A stretch of DNA of 64,000 nucleotides, from contig NZ_JAPVBI010000002.1 of assembly GCF_026967925.1 (NCBI RefSeq), positions 1,355,626 to 1,419,625 on the forward strand, in the 5' to 3' direction. A program made the translations under genes and the position numbers. Position 1 is the first letter of the stretch. Every line of letters starts with the position of its first letter. Of the stretch, positions 49,634 through 60,178 are shown piece by piece. This DNA comes from Modestobacter sp. VKM Ac-2985. GTDB taxonomy: Bacteria > Actinomycetota > Actinomycetes > Mycobacteriales > Geodermatophilaceae. The notes under the pieces are model-generated. The model was not told the DNA's origin and did no database searches. It saw only the letters and a list, made by a program, of their open reading frames with translations.

Positions 49634-50497
49634 GTGGTCCGCGTGCTGCGCTCGTCGTCCCCCGCACGTGTCCTGGACGCAGGTGACGAGGGCGCCGTCC
49701 GGGAGCTGCTGGCCACCGACCCGGTCGGCGCCTGCATGCTCGCCGGGCGGATCGAGACCCACGGCACCGCGACGGCGTCCCTGGGCGCGCCGCTGTGGGG
49801 CCTGTACGCCGGGCGCCGGCTCGACGCGGTCTGCCTGGCCGGCGCGAACCTGATCCCGTTGGCCCGGCCCGGTGCCGAACAGGCGGCGGCGGCCGCGTTC
49901 GCCGACCGGGCCCGGCGGGCCGGGCGACGGTGCTCGACCGTGGTCGGCCCAGCGGCGGCCGTGCTGCCGCTGTGGGAGCTGCTGGCGCCCTACTGGGGCC
50001 CGGCGCGGGAGGTGCGCGCCCGCCAGCCGCTGCTGGCCATCTCCGGCCCCCCGGAGGTCGCGGCCGAGCCGCAGGTGCGCCCGGTACGTCCCGAGGAGCT
50101 GGACACCCTGCTGCCGGCCGCGGTCGCCATGTTCACCGAGGAGGTGGGGGTCAGCCCCACCCGCGTCGACGGCGGTGCCGGCTACCGCGCCCGGGTGGCG
50201 GAGATGGTCCGCGCGGGCCACTCGTTCGCGTGGATCGAGCGCGGTGAGGTGCTCTTCAAGGCCGACATCGGCGCCGTCTCCCGGGACGCGTGCCAGGTGC
50301 AGGGGGTGTGGGTCTCCCCGCAGCACCGCGGGCAGGGCATCGGTCAGCGGGGCACCGCGGCCGTGGTCGAGCAGGCCCGCACCGCGATCGCCCCGGTGGT
50401 GAGCCTCTACGTCAACGACTACAACCGGGCCGCCCGTGCCGCCTACGAGCGGGTCGGCTTCCAGCAGGTCGGCACGTACGCGTCCGTCCTGTTCTAG
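49634..50497 (+). CDS. GNAT family N-acetyltransferase (DUF4081-GNAT)
   Basis: A 287-residue protein. The N-terminal half (about 10-135) is a DUF4081-like degenerate acetyltransferase domain; the C-terminal half is a GNAT domain with VQGVWVSPQHRGQGIGQRG (acetyl-CoA P-loop) and a conserved N-x-A-A-R-A-A-Y-E-R-V-G-F end. From memory it corresponds to M. tuberculosis Rv2867c, also next to ispG. Substrate unknown. GTG start, 28 bp after ispG. Confidence 0.88.
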   Translation: MVRVLRSSSPARVLDAGDEGAVRELLATDPVGACMLAGRIETHGTATASLGAPLWGLYAGRRLDAVCLAGANLIPLARPGAEQAAAAAFADRARRAGRRCSTVVGPAAAVLPLWELLAPYWGPAREVRARQPLLAISGPPEVAAEPQVRPVRPEELDTLLPAAVAMFTEEVGVSPTRVDGGAGYRARVAEMVRAGHSFAWIERGEVLFKADIGAVSRDACQVQGVWVSPQHRGQGIGQRGTAAVVEQARTAIAPVVSLYVNDYNRAARAAYERVGFQQVGTYASVLF

Positions 50498-50570
50498 ACG
50501 GCCTGTGGGCCCTGGGGCTGGTGCGGCGCGGAGTTCCGGATCGGCCGCGGTCTTCTGCCAGGGTGGGGCC

Positions 50571-52517
50571 GTGCGCAGCCGACACGGGTCCAGCAGCAGG
50601 CGCAGGGCGACCCGCCGGGGGGCGATGGCCGGAGGCGCCGCGGTGCTGGTGCTCGCCCCGTTGCTGGCCGGGTGCTCCAGGGACCCCTCCGACGACGTCC
50701 GGGACGCCGCCCAGGCGTTCCTCGACGACTGGGCCGCCGGCCGGGCGGACGTGGCCGCCGACCGCACCACCGACCCCGAGGTGACCGGGGCCCTGCTCGA
50801 GCAGACCGCCGAGGACCTGCCCGACGCGACCCTGACCACCGAGCTGGGCGAGGTGCAGGTCGAGGACGGCGCGGCGACCGTCGCCTGGCAGGCCACCTGG
50901 GACCTCGCCGCGGCACCGGACTGGACCTACGACGCCACCCTGGAGCTTCAGGAGGGCGAGCAGGACGGCGAGGACCGCTGGGAGGTCGTCGCCTCGCCGG
51001 CCGTCGTCCACCCGGAGCTGGCCGACGGCCAGCACCTGGAGCTCGCCCGGTCGCTGCCGGACCGCGCTCCGATCACCGACGGCACCGGCGCGCCGCTGTT
51101 CGCCGAGACCGAGGTGGTCGACGTGGGGGTGGACACCGGTCAGGTCACCGACCTGCCGGCGCTGGCCGCCGGGCTGGCCGCGGCGACCGGGATCCCGGCG
51201 GAGGAGATCACCGCGGACGTGCAGGCGGCACCGGCCGGGCAGTTCGTCCCGGTGATCACCCTGCGCCGGCCGGACTTCGAGGCGATCCGCGCCCAGGTCT
51301 ACGACCTGCCCGGCGCGGTGTTCCCGACCAGCACCCGGCTGCTGGCGCCCACGTCCCGGTTCGGGCTCGCGCTGCTGGGTCGGGTCGGGGAGGCCACCGC
51401 CGAGGTGCTGGAGGGCGCCGTCGACGCCGACGGCGAGCAGCGCTACGCCGCCGGGGACCGGCTGGGCCTCTCCGGCCTGCAGCGGGCCCGCCAGGAGCAG
51501 CTGGCCGGCACGCCCGGGTTCACCGTCCGGGTGGTCAGCACCGACGAGGCCCTCGAGGACCCCGGACGGGTGGTGGGGACCGTCGAGCCCGTGCCCGGCA
51601 CCCCCGTCCAGACCCCGCTGCTGCCGGCGGTCCAGAACGCCGCCGACGCCGCCGTGGCCACCCAGCCGCTCGCCACCCACCTGGTGGCGGTCCGGCCGGG
51701 CACCGGGGAGCTCCTGGCGGTCAGCTCCAACGAGGCGGCCAACCCGGTCAACGCCCTGGCCGGGCAGTTCCCACCCGGCTCGGCCATGAAGACGATCACG
51801 GCGACGGCGCTCCTGGCGGCCGGCACGGTCGCCCCGGACACGCTCGTGCCCTGCCCGGCCACGACCACGGTGGAGGGCCGGGAGTTCGAGAACGAGGACC
51901 AGTTCGACCTCGGGACGGTGCCGATGACCGAGGCGTTCGCCCGGTCTTGCAACACCACCTTCATCCAGCAGGCCCTCACCCTCCCCGACGGGGCGCTCGC
52001 CGACGCGGCCGCGTCCTACGGGGTGGGCACCGACTGGCAGCTGCCGGTCGACGTCTTCAGCGGGGAGGTGCCGGCCGCGAGCACCGGCACCACCGAGGCC
52101 GCCGACGCGATCGGCCAGGGCCAGGTGCTGATGAGCCCGGCCCAGCTCGCCCTGGTCGCCGCCGGCATCGCCGGCGGCACCCCCGCCGTGCCCGTGGAGG
52201 TCGTCGGCGACGAGCCTGCCGGGGCGGCCCCCGTCGGGCCCGCCCCGGCCGTCCTCGACGCGCTGCGGCCGATGATGCGCCAGGTGGTGGTCGGCGGGAC
52301 GGCCGCCGAGCTGGCCGACCGCGGCGAGGTGTACGGGAAGACCGGTACCGCGGAGTACGGCACGAACACCCCGCTGGACGCACACGGGTGGTTCATGGGC
52401 TACCAGCTCGGTGGACCGCAGGGCGACATCGCCTTCGCCGTCCTGGTCGAGGCGGGGCAGTCCAGCAGCGTCGCCGTCCCGGTCGCCGACGCCTTCCTGG
52501 CCGCCCTCGGCGGCTAG
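50571..52517 (+). CDS. Penicillin-binding lipoprotein (class B transpeptidase)
   Basis: A 648-residue protein with a lipobox LLAGC near residue 36. An NTF2-like MecR1-type domain (about 42-150) and a PBP dimerisation domain precede the transpeptidase. Active-site motifs: GSAMK with Ser404 and Lys407, SCN in ARSCNTT, and KTGTAEYG. From memory, the M. tuberculosis equivalent is Rv2864c. GTG 50571 was chosen for the compact lipoprotein signal. The stop overlaps the convergent DUF4439 stop by two bases. Confidence 0.93.
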   Translation: MRSRHGSSSRRRATRRGAMAGGAAVLVLAPLLAGCSRDPSDDVRDAAQAFLDDWAAGRADVAADRTTDPEVTGALLEQTAEDLPDATLTTELGEVQVEDGAATVAWQATWDLAAAPDWTYDATLELQEGEQDGEDRWEVVASPAVVHPELADGQHLELARSLPDRAPITDGTGAPLFAETEVVDVGVDTGQVTDLPALAAGLAAATGIPAEEITADVQAAPAGQFVPVITLRRPDFEAIRAQVYDLPGAVFPTSTRLLAPTSRFGLALLGRVGEATAEVLEGAVDADGEQRYAAGDRLGLSGLQRARQEQLAGTPGFTVRVVSTDEALEDPGRVVGTVEPVPGTPVQTPLLPAVQNAADAAVATQPLATHLVAVRPGTGELLAVSSNEAANPVNALAGQFPPGSAMKTITATALLAAGTVAPDTLVPCPATTTVEGREFENEDQFDLGTVPMTEAFARSCNTTFIQQALTLPDGALADAAASYGVGTDWQLPVDVFSGEVPAASTGTTEAADAIGQGQVLMSPAQLALVAAGIAGGTPAVPVEVVGDEPAGAAPVGPAPAVLDALRPMMRQVVVGGTAAELADRGEVYGKTGTAEYGTNTPLDAHGWFMGYQLGGPQGDIAFAVLVEAGQSSSVAVPVADAFLAALGG

Positions 52518-52987
52518 GCCTCCGGCAGGCCGGGGAACGCAGTGGTGGGTGGGGTGCGGCCGGCCCGGACACGCCAGCCGACCGCCCGGAGCTCGGCGGC
52601 GCCCAGTGCCGCCACGCCGAGCTCGCGGGTGCTGCGCTCGGTCGCCTGGTCCAGCACCCACGTCCAGGCTGCGGACGACCCCTCCTCCAGCGTCACCGCC
52701 AGCGCGGCGGCGTCCACCGCGGACAGCACCGGGAAGGGCAGCGTGTACCCCGGTTCGTCGTCGACCGGCTCGACCTGCCGTCCGCTGAGCAGGGCGAGCA
52801 GCTCGTCGCGGAGGTCCAGGTACGCCAGCTCGCACGCGACGACGAGGTCCCGGGACTCCGGCGGGAGTGCCGCACCGACGACCCCGTAGCCCCAGATCGC
52901 CACGTGTGCTGCGGCCAGCGCCTCCTGCAGTGCGGCGTCCTCCGCCGCGGTGGGCGACGCGGAAGGTGAGCGGGTGCCGTCAGCCAT
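52514..52987 (-). CDS. Ferritin-like (DUF4439) protein
   Basis: A 157-residue helical protein. The segments EDAALQEALAAAHVAIWGYGVVG, SRDLVVACELAYLDLRDEL and AAALAVTLEEGSSAAW fit the DUF4439 ferritin-like four-helix bundle. The di-iron Glu/His ligands of true ferritins are not evident. It lies directly downstream of a ferritin-like lipoprotein gene, as in the M. tuberculosis rimP region (from memory). The function is unknown. Confidence 0.8.
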   Translation of the reverse strand: MADGTRSPSASPTAAEDAALQEALAAAHVAIWGYGVVGAALPPESRDLVVACELAYLDLRDELLALLSGRQVEPVDDEPGYTLPFPVLSAVDAAALAVTLEEGSSAAWTWVLDQATERSTRELGVAALGAAELRAVGWRVRAGRTPPTTAFPGLPEA

Positions 52988-53026
52988 CGTCGTCCCGTCT
53001 CCCGGCGGTGAGCTCCGGTGCAGCGC

Positions 53027-53530
53027 TCATGCCAGCACCGTCTCCTGCCCCCGGAGGCCCGCCGCGATGCTGCCGAGGAGCGCCGCGCGGCCTCCCGTGA
53101 AGTCCGGGCAGGCCGCGGCGTGGGTGGCGGCCGCAGTGCCGACGAGGTTCCGCAGCCAGGCCCGCGCCTCGGTCGGGTCGGTCGGTGCGGCCACCCCGCT
53201 GGTCGACGCGGCGGTCGTGCCGGGGTCCCCTGGGGCGGCCGCCCGGAGCCGGTCCAGCTGCGCGAGCGCCTGCGCGGCGAGCGGGGTCAGCGACGCGGCG
53301 AGCTCGGGGGCGCTGCTCACCGCCTGGTCGTAGGCGGTGACCACGGCCTCCTGCACCCGGACCTGGGCGGCCAGCTGGTCGACCTGAGCCGGCGTGACCG
53401 CGTCGGTCACGTCGCCGGGGCTGCCGGTGCAGCCGATGGCGACCAGTGCGGTGCCGGCGAGGGTGGCGACCAGCAGGCTGCGGCGGGTGAAGGTGCCGGC
53501 GGCCGGGGGAGCGGGGAGGAGTCCGGACAT
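53027..53530 (-). CDS. Ferritin-like lipoprotein of unknown function
   Basis: A 167-residue protein with a Tat-like T-R-R-S-L-L-V signal and lipobox (VAIGC). The mature part is helical and ends RAALLGSIAAGLRGQETVL, echoing the DUF4439 helix pattern S-I-A-A-x-E-x-x-H but with the E/H positions lost. I start at ATG 53530; the longer frame to 53695 only adds low-quality sequence. It is divergent from rimP and 39 bp from the next gene. Confidence 0.7.
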   Translation of the reverse strand: MSGLLPAPPAAGTFTRRSLLVATLAGTALVAIGCTGSPGDVTDAVTPAQVDQLAAQVRVQEAVVTAYDQAVSSAPELAASLTPLAAQALAQLDRLRAAAPGDPGTTAASTSGVAAPTDPTEARAWLRNLVGTAAATHAAACPDFTGGRAALLGSIAAGLRGQETVLA

Positions 53531-53739
53531 CGTCGTCCATCCTGACAGTCCCGGGGAGCGGTCCTCGCCGTACGCACCGGCGCGGCGGTCGGCAGCTGCG
53601 GGACCGGTGGTGCCGGCGGTACGGGCGGTAGCCTGACGGTTCACGCGCAGCACGCCGGTGGCCCGTCGGGTCCGACCGGTCGGCACCGGGTCCACCTCCG
53701 GTGGTCACGTCGCGGTTCCCAGACAACAGGAGGCAGTCG

Positions 53740-54546
53740 GTGTCCACCCGAGGTGCCGGCACCGCGGACGTGGTGACCGCCAAGCTGACCGGCTGGGTCG
53801 AGCCCGTGGTCACCGCCGCCGGCTACGACCTGGAGGAGCTCGTCGTCCGCCCGGCAGGCCAGCGCTCTGTGGTGCGGGTCGTGATCGACCGGGACGCCGG
53901 GGTGAGCTTGGACGACGTCGCCGAGCTCAGCCGCGCGCTGTCGGAGGTGTTCGACGCGCAGGACGAGGCGCTGGGGCGCTCGCCGTACGTCCTGGAGGTC
54001 ACCAGCCCCGGCGTCGACCGCCCGCTCACCCTGCCGCGGCACTGGCGTCGCAACGTCGGCCGGCTGGTCAGCGTCGCCGTCGGCCCCGACTCCGGCCGGG
54101 AGGAGCTGACCGGGCGGGTGCTCCGGGTCGACGACGACGGGGTCGTGCTGGCCGTGGAGAAGGGCGGCACCAAGAAGGGCCAGGTCCGCAAGGCGGTCGG
54201 CGAGCGCACCGTGCGCTGGGCTGAGCTGGGCGAGGCCCGGGTGCAGGTCGAGTTCACCCGGCCGGCCGGGCACCGCGACGCCGCGCTGGTCCACCTCGGC
54301 GACGGCACCGGCGACGAGCACGACGAGGACGAGCACGACGAGGACGAGCACGACGACGAGCACCGGGACGACGAGGCGCACCAGGACGACGACGAGACCG
54401 ACGACGAGGTGCCCGCGGGTGCCGAGCACCACCACGAGCAGGACCCGGCCGGGGACGACGCGACCGACGCGAGCGGGAGGACCGGGCGACCGGCCCCGCG
54501 CCGCGCGCCGCGGGACCCCCGGCCGCGACGAGGAGGCAACAAGTGA
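53740..54546 (+). CDS. rimP: Ribosome maturation factor RimP
   Basis: A 268-residue protein. RimP core (about 12-178): [34 protein letters not shown]. The tail from about residue 185 is extremely acidic and His-rich with DEHDE repeats, then basic ([14 protein letters not shown]). GTG 53740 has CAGGAGG at 53727-53733 upstream; GTG 53701 is a longer alternative. GTGA overlap with nusA. It acts in 30S maturation. Confidence 0.95.
   Translation: MSTRGAGTADVVTAKLTGWVEPVVTAAGYDLEELVVRPAGQRSVVRVVIDRDAGVSLDDVAELSRALSEVFDAQDEALGRSPYVLEVTSPGVDRPLTLPRHWRRNVGRLVSVAVGPDSGREELTGRVLRVDDDGVVLAVEKGGTKKGQVRKAVGERTVRWAELGEARVQVEFTRPAGHRDAALVHLGDGTGDEHDEDEHDEDEHDDEHRDDEAHQDDDETDDEVPAGAEHHHEQDPAGDDATDASGRTGRPAPRRAPRDPRPRRGGNK
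54313..54354 (+). repeat. 15-bp in-frame repeat in the rimP 3' end
   Basis: GACGAGCACGACGAG occurs at 54313 and 54328 and, truncated to 12 bases, at 54343. It encodes D-E-H-D-E. Confidence 0.9.
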
Positions 54547-55667
54547 ACATCGACGTGACGGCACTCAAGGCGGTCGAGCGGGAGAAGGGCATCCCCGCGG
54601 ACACGGTGCTGCAGGCGATCGAGACCGCCCTGGTCACCGCCTACCGGCACGCGGACGGGGCTGCCAAGCACGTGCGCGTGCAGATCGACCGCAAGAGCGG
54701 TGAGGTCGCCGTCCTGGCGCAGGAGCTGGGCCCGGACGGTGAGGTCGTGCACGAGTGGGACGACACCCCCTCCGACTTCGGCCGGATCGCGGCCAGCACC
54801 GCCAAGCAGGTGATCATCCAGCGGCTGCGGGACGCCGAGCACGAGCAGACGTTCGGTGAGTACGCCGGCAAGGAGGGCGACATCGTCAGCGGCATCGTGC
54901 AGGCGCACGACCGCCGCAACACCCAGGGCATGGTGCTGGTCGACATCGGCAAGGTGGAGGCCACCCTCCCGGCGCCCGAGCAGGTGCCCGGCGAGGACTA
55001 CCGCCACGGCAGCCGGCTGAAGGCCTACGTCGTCTCGGTCGCCCGCACGTTCCGCGGTCCGCAGGTGACGCTGTCCCGCACCCACCCCAACCTGGTGCGC
55101 AAGCTCTTCGCGTTGGAGGTGCCCGAGGTCGCCGACGGCAGCGTGGAGATCGTGGCGGTGGCCCGGGAGGCCGGGCACCGGTCGAAGATCGCCGTCCGCA
55201 CCAGCGTCCCCGGGCTCAACGCCAAGGGCGCCTGCATCGGCCCGATGGGCCAGCGGGTCCGCAACGTGATGAGCGACCTGCACGGCGAGAAGATCGACAT
55301 CGTCGACTGGTCCGACGACGAGGCGAGCTTCGTCGCCTCAGCGTTGTCGCCCGCGCGGGTCACCAGCGCACGGGTGGTCGACGCGGCCGCCCGGGCCGTC
55401 CAGGTGGTCGTGCCCGACTACCAGCTGTCGCTCGCGATCGGCAAGGAGGGGCAGAACGCCCGGCTGGCCGCCCGGCTCACCGGGTGCCGCATCGACATCC
55501 GCAGTGACGCCGAGTCCACCGACGGCGGTGCCCCGGTCTCCCCGGGGGTCGGGCGGGCTCCGCTGCGTCCGGGAGCACAGGCCGGTCGGCCCGGTGTCCG
55601 TGGTCCGCAGGGTGGTCACCGGCCGCCCGTGCGGCGCGCGGAACATCCCGGGTCCACGGCGCGCTAG
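54543..55667 (+). CDS. nusA: Transcription termination/antitermination factor NusA
   Basis: A 374-residue NusA: N-terminal RNA polymerase-binding domain (M-N-I-D-V-T-A-L-K), S1 domain ([15 protein letters not shown]), and two KH domains ([14 protein letters not shown] and [15 protein letters not shown]). A Pro/Arg/Gly-rich tail after residue 330 replaces the acidic repeats of proteobacteria. It starts at GTG 54543 overlapping rimP. The stop TAG at 55665 lies inside a possible ylxR -10. Confidence 0.97.
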   Translation: MNIDVTALKAVEREKGIPADTVLQAIETALVTAYRHADGAAKHVRVQIDRKSGEVAVLAQELGPDGEVVHEWDDTPSDFGRIAASTAKQVIIQRLRDAEHEQTFGEYAGKEGDIVSGIVQAHDRRNTQGMVLVDIGKVEATLPAPEQVPGEDYRHGSRLKAYVVSVARTFRGPQVTLSRTHPNLVRKLFALEVPEVADGSVEIVAVAREAGHRSKIAVRTSVPGLNAKGACIGPMGQRVRNVMSDLHGEKIDIVDWSDDEASFVASALSPARVTSARVVDAAARAVQVVVPDYQLSLAIGKEGQNARLAARLTGCRIDIRSDAESTDGGAPVSPGVGRAPLRPGAQAGRPGVRGPQGGHRPPVRRAEHPGSTAR

Positions 55668-55670
55668 ACT
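55665..55670 (+). promoter_or_regulatory. Candidate -10 (TAGACT) for leaderless ylxR, overlapping the nusA stop
   Basis: TAGACT contains the nusA stop and ends five bases before the ylxR ATG 55676, or two before GTG 55673. It may give an internal promoter in the rimP-infB operon. Confidence 0.4.
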
Positions 55671-55675
55671 CCGTG

Positions 55676-55942
55676 ATGGCCGATTCGTCGACGCCGGTCC
55701 GCACCTGTGTGGGGTGCCGGCGACGCGCACCGGTCACCGAGCTGTTGCGTGTCGTCGTCCGCGGCGGGGGGCTCACCCCTGACCCGCGGCGACGGCTCCC
55801 CGGCCGGGGTGCGTCACTGCACCCCACCGCGGAGTGCCTGCAGGCAGCAGTTCGGCGCCGGGCCTTCCCGCGCGCGCTGCGCAGCAGCACGCCGCTGGAG
55901 ACCGGCTCGCTCGAGGCGCACGTCCTCCGGCAGGTCAGCTGA
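55676..55942 (+). CDS. ylxR: YlxR (DUF448) family protein
   Basis: An 88-residue protein. V-R-T-C-V-G-C-R-R-R at the N-terminus and PGRGASLHP, with a C-terminal R-R-A-F-P-R-A-L, match the YlxR nucleic-acid-binding family, conserved between nusA and infB. ATG 55676; GTG 55673 is one codon earlier. A 212-bp gap without a gene follows, containing GAGCAC-like short direct repeats near 55975-56005. Confidence 0.93.
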   Translation: MADSSTPVRTCVGCRRRAPVTELLRVVVRGGGLTPDPRRRLPGRGASLHPTAECLQAAVRRRAFPRALRSSTPLETGSLEAHVLRQVS

Positions 55943-56154
55943 CCCGCCACGGGGCCGGTCCCGGGCGGACAGCACCGAGCACCAGGCAGTGAGCACCCAG
56001 CACTGAGCGCGATCCAGTCGGACCGGCACCCGGCCGGTCCACAGTCGAGAGCAGGACGACCTCGGATGAGCAACCCGTGAAGTCGCCACGATGACCATGC
56101 ACCACTGAATCAGAGGTCGAGCGGGCCAGCCGCCGGCCTCACCAGAGGAGACCC

Positions 56155-59100
56155 GTGCCAGGCAAGGCCCGCGTACACGAGCTCGCGAAAGAGCTCGGTA
56201 TCGACAGCAAGACAGTGCTCGCCAAGCTCAAGGAGCAGGGCGAGTTCGTGAAGTCCGCCTCGTCCACCGTCGAGGCCCCGGTGGCCCGACGGCTGCGTGA
56301 GGCCTTCCCCGGCGACGGCGCCCCGAGCTCCGGTGGCGGCAACGCCTCCGGCGCCCGCCCGGGTCCCCGTCCCGGCGCACCCGGCCCTCGACCGGCCCCG
56401 CCCGTTGCGGCTGCCCCGGCGGCTCCGGCCCCCGCAGCACCGACCCCGGCTCCGGCTGCGCCGCAGGCACCTGCCCCGCAGGTCCCTGCGGCCCGGGCTG
56501 ACGTGCCGGCTCCGTCGCCGTCCCGTCCGGCTGCCCCCGGCCCGCGTCCCGGCCCCCGGCCGGCGCCGCAGCAGCCGGCGGCCGAGGCACCGGCTGCGCA
56601 GCAGCCCGCTGCCAGCGCCCCGGACCAGCAGGCTCCGGCCGCCCCGGCCCAGCCGGACGCCCGTCCGGTTGCCCCGGGTCCGCGTCCCGCGGGTGGTGCA
56701 CCGACCGGCGGCCCGGCCGCCGGTGGAGCGACTCCGGGTGCCCCGCGTCCGGCCGCTCCCGGCCCGCGGCCCGGCCCCCGTCCGGCCCCCCGGCCGGGCA
56801 ACAACCCCTTCAGCAGCGCCCCGCGTCCGGCAGCCGCCGGTCCGCGTCCGGGTGGCGGTGCGCCCGGCCAGACCGGTCCCGGTGGACCGCGTCCGGCTCC
56901 GGGTGGCCCCCGTCCGGGTGCCGGCGCCGGTGGCCCGCGTCCCGCGTCCGGTCCTGGCGGGCCCCGTCCTGCCGCCGGTCCGGGTGGACCCCGTCCCAAC
57001 CCCGGCATGATGCCGCAGCGTCCGAGCCCCGGCATGATGCCGCCGCGGCCGGCCGGTGGCGGTCGCGCCGGTGGCCCCGGTGGCCCCGGCGGTGCCGGTG
57101 GTCGTGGCCGTCCGGGTGGTCCCGGCGGTGGCGGTGGCGGTGGCTTCCGTCCCGGTGGCGGCGGCCCCGGTGGTCCCGGTGGTGCACCGGCCGGTGGCGG
57201 TTTCCGTCCCGGTGGTGGCGGCGGTGGCCGTGGTCGTGGCCGTGGCGGCTCGGGTGCCGGTACCGCAGGTGCCTTCGGGCGTCCGGGTGGTCGCGGTCCG
57301 GTCCGTGGGCGCAAGAGCAAGAAGCAGCGGCGTCAGGAGTTCGACTCCATGGCGGCGCCGAGCATGGGCGGCGTCTCGCTGCCCCGGGGCAACGGGCAGA
57401 CCGTCCGGCTGCCGCGTGGCGCTTCGCTGACCGACCTGGCCGAGCGGATCAACGCCGAGCCGGCCGCGCTGGTCACCGCCCTGTTCCACCTGGGCGAGAT
57501 GATCACCGCGACGCAGTCGGTCAACGACGACACCCTGCAGCTGCTGGGTGCCGAGATCGGCTGGGTCATCCAGGTCGTCAGCCCGGAGGACGAGGACCGC
57601 GAGCTCCTCGACACCTTCGACCTCACCTTCGGTGACGAGGAGAGCGACGACGAGGACGACTGGGGCATCCGTCCGCCGGTCGTGACCGTCATGGGTCACG
57701 TCGACCACGGGAAGACCAAGCTCCTGGACGCGCTCCGGCACGCCAACGTGGCGGGCAAGGAGGCCGGTGGCATCACCCAGCACATCGGCGCCTACCAGAT
57801 CGTCACCGAGCTCGAGGGCAACGAGCGCCCGGTCACCTTCATCGACACCCCGGGTCACGAGTCGTTCACCGCGATGCGTGCCCGTGGCGCGAAGGTCACC
57901 GACATCGTCGTCCTGGTCGTGGCCGCCGACGACGGCGTCATGCCGCAGACGGTCGAGGCGCTCAACCACGCCCAGGCCGCCGAGGTGCCGATCGTCGTCG
58001 CGGTCAACAAGATCGACAAGGAGGGGGCCAACCCCGCCAAGATCCGTCAGCAGCTCACCGAGTACGGGCTGGTGGCCGAGGAGTACGGCGGCGACACGAT
58101 GTTCGTCGACGTCTCCGCGACCACCCGTCAGGGCCTCGACGACCTGCTGACCTCGATCCTGCTGACCGCCGACGCCTCCCTGGACCTGCGCGCCAACGTG
58201 GGCCAGGACCCCCAGGGTGTGGTCATCGAGGGCAAGCTGGACAAGGGCCGTGGCCCCGTCGCCACGGTGCTGGTCCAGCGCGGCACCCTGCGCCAGGGCG
58301 ACTCGATCGTGGCCGGCGACGCCTACGGTCGCGTCCGGTCGCTGCTCGACGAGCACGGCAACAAGCTCAAGGAGGCCCTGCCGGCCCGCCCGGTCCAGGT
58401 CGTCGGCCTGACCTCCGTGCCGCGCGCCGGTGACACCTTCCTCGTCGTCGAGGAGGACCGGATCGCCCGGCAGATCGCCGATCGCCGTCAGGCCCGCATC
58501 CGCAATGCGCAGAACGCGTCCATGCGGAAGCGGATCAGCCTGGAGGACCTCGACGCGGCGCTCAGGGAGACCCGTCAGCTCAACCTGATCATCAAGGGCG
58601 ACAACTCGGGCACCGTCGAGGCGCTCGAAGAGGCGCTGATGAAGATCGAGGTGAGCGACGACCTCACGCTGCGGGTCATCCACCGCGGCGTCGGTGGGAT
58701 CACCAAGAGCGACATCGACCTGGCGCTGGCCGACGACGTCATCGTCCTGGGCTTCAACGTCCGGGCCGAGGGCCAGGCCACCGAGCTCGCCGCCCGCGAA
58801 GGCGTGGACGTCCGGTACTACACGGTCATCTACCAGGCCATCGAGGAGATCGAGTCCGCGCTCAAGGGCATGCTCAAGCCCGAGTACGAAGAGGTGCAGC
58901 TGGGCACCGCGGAGGTCCGCGAGGTCTTCCGGGTCCCGAAGATCGGCAACGTCGCCGGCTCGCTGGTGCGCAGCGGCACGATCGTCCGCAACTCCAAGGC
59001 CCGTCTCATCCGGGACGGCGCCGTGGTCGCGGACAACCTGACCGTCGAGTCGCTGCGTCGCTTCAAGGACGACGCGACCGAGGTCCGGGAGGGCTACGAG

Positions 59101-59187
59101 TGCGGTGTCGGGCTGGGGTCGTTCAACGACATCAAGCCCGAGGACGTCATCCAGACGTTCGAGCTGCGCGAGAAGCCGCGCGCCTGA
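56155..59187 (+). CDS. infB: Translation initiation factor IF-2
   Basis: A 1010-residue IF-2. Short N-terminal IF2-N domain ([13 protein letters not shown]), then about 330 residues of Pro/Ala/Gly-rich linker (60-395), a second IF2-N part, and the GTPase core: GHVDHGKT at 514-521, [12 protein letters not shown]. The C-terminal tRNA-binding domain ends [20 protein letters not shown] 56155 has AGAGGAG upstream. Very long opposite-strand frames across the linker are composition artefacts. Confidence 0.98.
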   Translation: MPGKARVHELAKELGIDSKTVLAKLKEQGEFVKSASSTVEAPVARRLREAFPGDGAPSSGGGNASGARPGPRPGAPGPRPAPPVAAAPAAPAPAAPTPAPAAPQAPAPQVPAARADVPAPSPSRPAAPGPRPGPRPAPQQPAAEAPAAQQPAASAPDQQAPAAPAQPDARPVAPGPRPAGGAPTGGPAAGGATPGAPRPAAPGPRPGPRPAPRPGNNPFSSAPRPAAAGPRPGGGAPGQTGPGGPRPAPGGPRPGAGAGGPRPASGPGGPRPAAGPGGPRPNPGMMPQRPSPGMMPPRPAGGGRAGGPGGPGGAGGRGRPGGPGGGGGGGFRPGGGGPGGPGGAPAGGGFRPGGGGGGRGRGRGGSGAGTAGAFGRPGGRGPVRGRKSKKQRRQEFDSMAAPSMGGVSLPRGNGQTVRLPRGASLTDLAERINAEPAALVTALFHLGEMITATQSVNDDTLQLLGAEIGWVIQVVSPEDEDRELLDTFDLTFGDEESDDEDDWGIRPPVVTVMGHVDHGKTKLLDALRHANVAGKEAGGITQHIGAYQIVTELEGNERPVTFIDTPGHESFTAMRARGAKVTDIVVLVVAADDGVMPQTVEALNHAQAAEVPIVVAVNKIDKEGANPAKIRQQLTEYGLVAEEYGGDTMFVDVSATTRQGLDDLLTSILLTADASLDLRANVGQDPQGVVIEGKLDKGRGPVATVLVQRGTLRQGDSIVAGDAYGRVRSLLDEHGNKLKEALPARPVQVVGLTSVPRAGDTFLVVEEDRIARQIADRRQARIRNAQNASMRKRISLEDLDAALRETRQLNLIIKGDNSGTVEALEEALMKIEVSDDLTLRVIHRGVGGITKSDIDLALADDVIVLGFNVRAEGQATELAAREGVDVRYYTVIYQAIEEIESALKGMLKPEYEEVQLGTAEVREVFRVPKIGNVAGSLVRSGTIVRNSKARLIRDGAVVADNLTVESLRRFKDDATEVREGYECGVGLGSFNDIKPEDVIQTFELREKPRA

Positions 59188-59234
59188 CGAAGGCCCACGG
59201 GGGCCGCGCGACGCACTGAGCAGCAGGGGAGGCG

Positions 59235-59534
59235 GTGAGCGTGTTCACGGGCACGCTCACCGCCGACCTGTTGCTGGGCGACGTGCACTCCCTCAAGGAG
59301 AAGCGCGCCGTGGTCCGGCCGATCGTGGCCGAGCTACGGCGCCGTTTCGCCGTGGCCGCCGCCGAGGTGGGCGACCCCGACCTGCACCGTCGTACGCGGA
59401 TCGGGGTCGCCACCGTGGCGGGCCAGCCCGCTCAGGTGACCGACGTCCTCGACGCCTGCGAGCGGCTGCTGGCAGACCGGCCGGAGGTGACGCTGCTGTC
59501 CACTCACCGGCAGTTGTTCAGCGAGACCGACTGA
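59235..59534 (+). CDS. DUF503 family protein
   Basis: A 99-residue protein. Core pattern [42 protein letters not shown]503 genes sit between infB and rbfA in many Gram-positives; the function is not established. GTG 59235 or 59241 could start it. Followed by a terminator-like hairpin. Confidence 0.92.
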   Translation: MSVFTGTLTADLLLGDVHSLKEKRAVVRPIVAELRRRFAVAAAEVGDPDLHRRTRIGVATVAGQPAQVTDVLDACERLLADRPEVTLLSTHRQLFSETD

Positions 59535-59542
59535 CGGACGAA

Positions 59543-59589
59543 CCCCTCGCCCCGCCGCTGGAACCTCGGCGGCGGGCCCCGGCGAGGGG
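59543..59589 (+). terminator. Hairpin between DUF503 and rbfA
   Basis: CCCCTCGCC (59543-59551) pairs with GGCGAGGGG (59581-59589); an inner CCGCCG/CGGCGG arm extends it. It is a likely partial terminator. Confidence 0.6.
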
Positions 59590-59620
59590 CCGCTCCATCC
59601 CACGAACCAGGAGATCCGAG

Positions 59621-60178
59621 ATGGCCGACCCGGCCCGGGCACGACGGCTGGCGGTGCGCATCCGCCAGATCGTCTCCGCCACGATCGAGATGCAGATCAA
59701 GGACCCCCGCCTCGGGATGGTCACCATCACCGACGCGCGGGTCACCAGTGACCTGCGCGAGGCGACGGTGTTCTACACCGTCTACGGCGACGCGCAGCAG
59801 ATCGAGGACTCCGCGCGGGCCCTCGCCAGCGCCACCGGTGTGCTCCGCTCCACCGTGGGCAAGCAGACCGGGATCAAGTTCGTGCCCACGCTCGCCTTCG
59901 TCGCCGACATCGTCCCGGACACCGCCCGGGAGCTGGAGGAGGCGCTGGCCCGTGTCCGGGAGGCCGACGCAGAGCTGGCCCGCGCCCGGGAGGGTGCCGA
60001 GTTCGCCGGCGAGCCCGACCCGTACCGCAAGCCCGCGGTCGATGAGGACGAGGACGAGGACGCCGAGGACCTCGACCTCGACGTCGCGACCGACGAGCCG
60101 GCGGACGCTGCTGCCGGGCGCACCGACGGCTACGCAGACGGCCGCCCCTCCGCCGCTGCCGAGCGGAACGCCTCGTGA
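59621..60178 (+). CDS. rbfA: Ribosome-binding factor A
   Basis: A 185-residue protein. The KH-like RbfA core (about 5-115): [40 protein letters not shown]. An acidic tail rich in Asp/Glu/Ala (about 130-185) follows. ATG 59621 has AGGAGA upstream at 59609; the open frame from 59105 is not real. Its stop overlaps the next small gene as GTGA. Confidence 0.96.
   Translation: MADPARARRLAVRIRQIVSATIEMQIKDPRLGMVTITDARVTSDLREATVFYTVYGDAQQIEDSARALASATGVLRSTVGKQTGIKFVPTLAFVADIVPDTARELEEALARVREADAELARAREGAEFAGEPDPYRKPAVDEDEDEDAEDLDLDVATDEPADAAAGRTDGYADGRPSAAAERNAS

Noticed and set aside
56110..58683. An 857-codon minus-strand frame opposite infB
   Set aside because: Thr/Gly/Arg low-complexity reflecting the IF-2 linker on the other strand; no start signals or family similarity.
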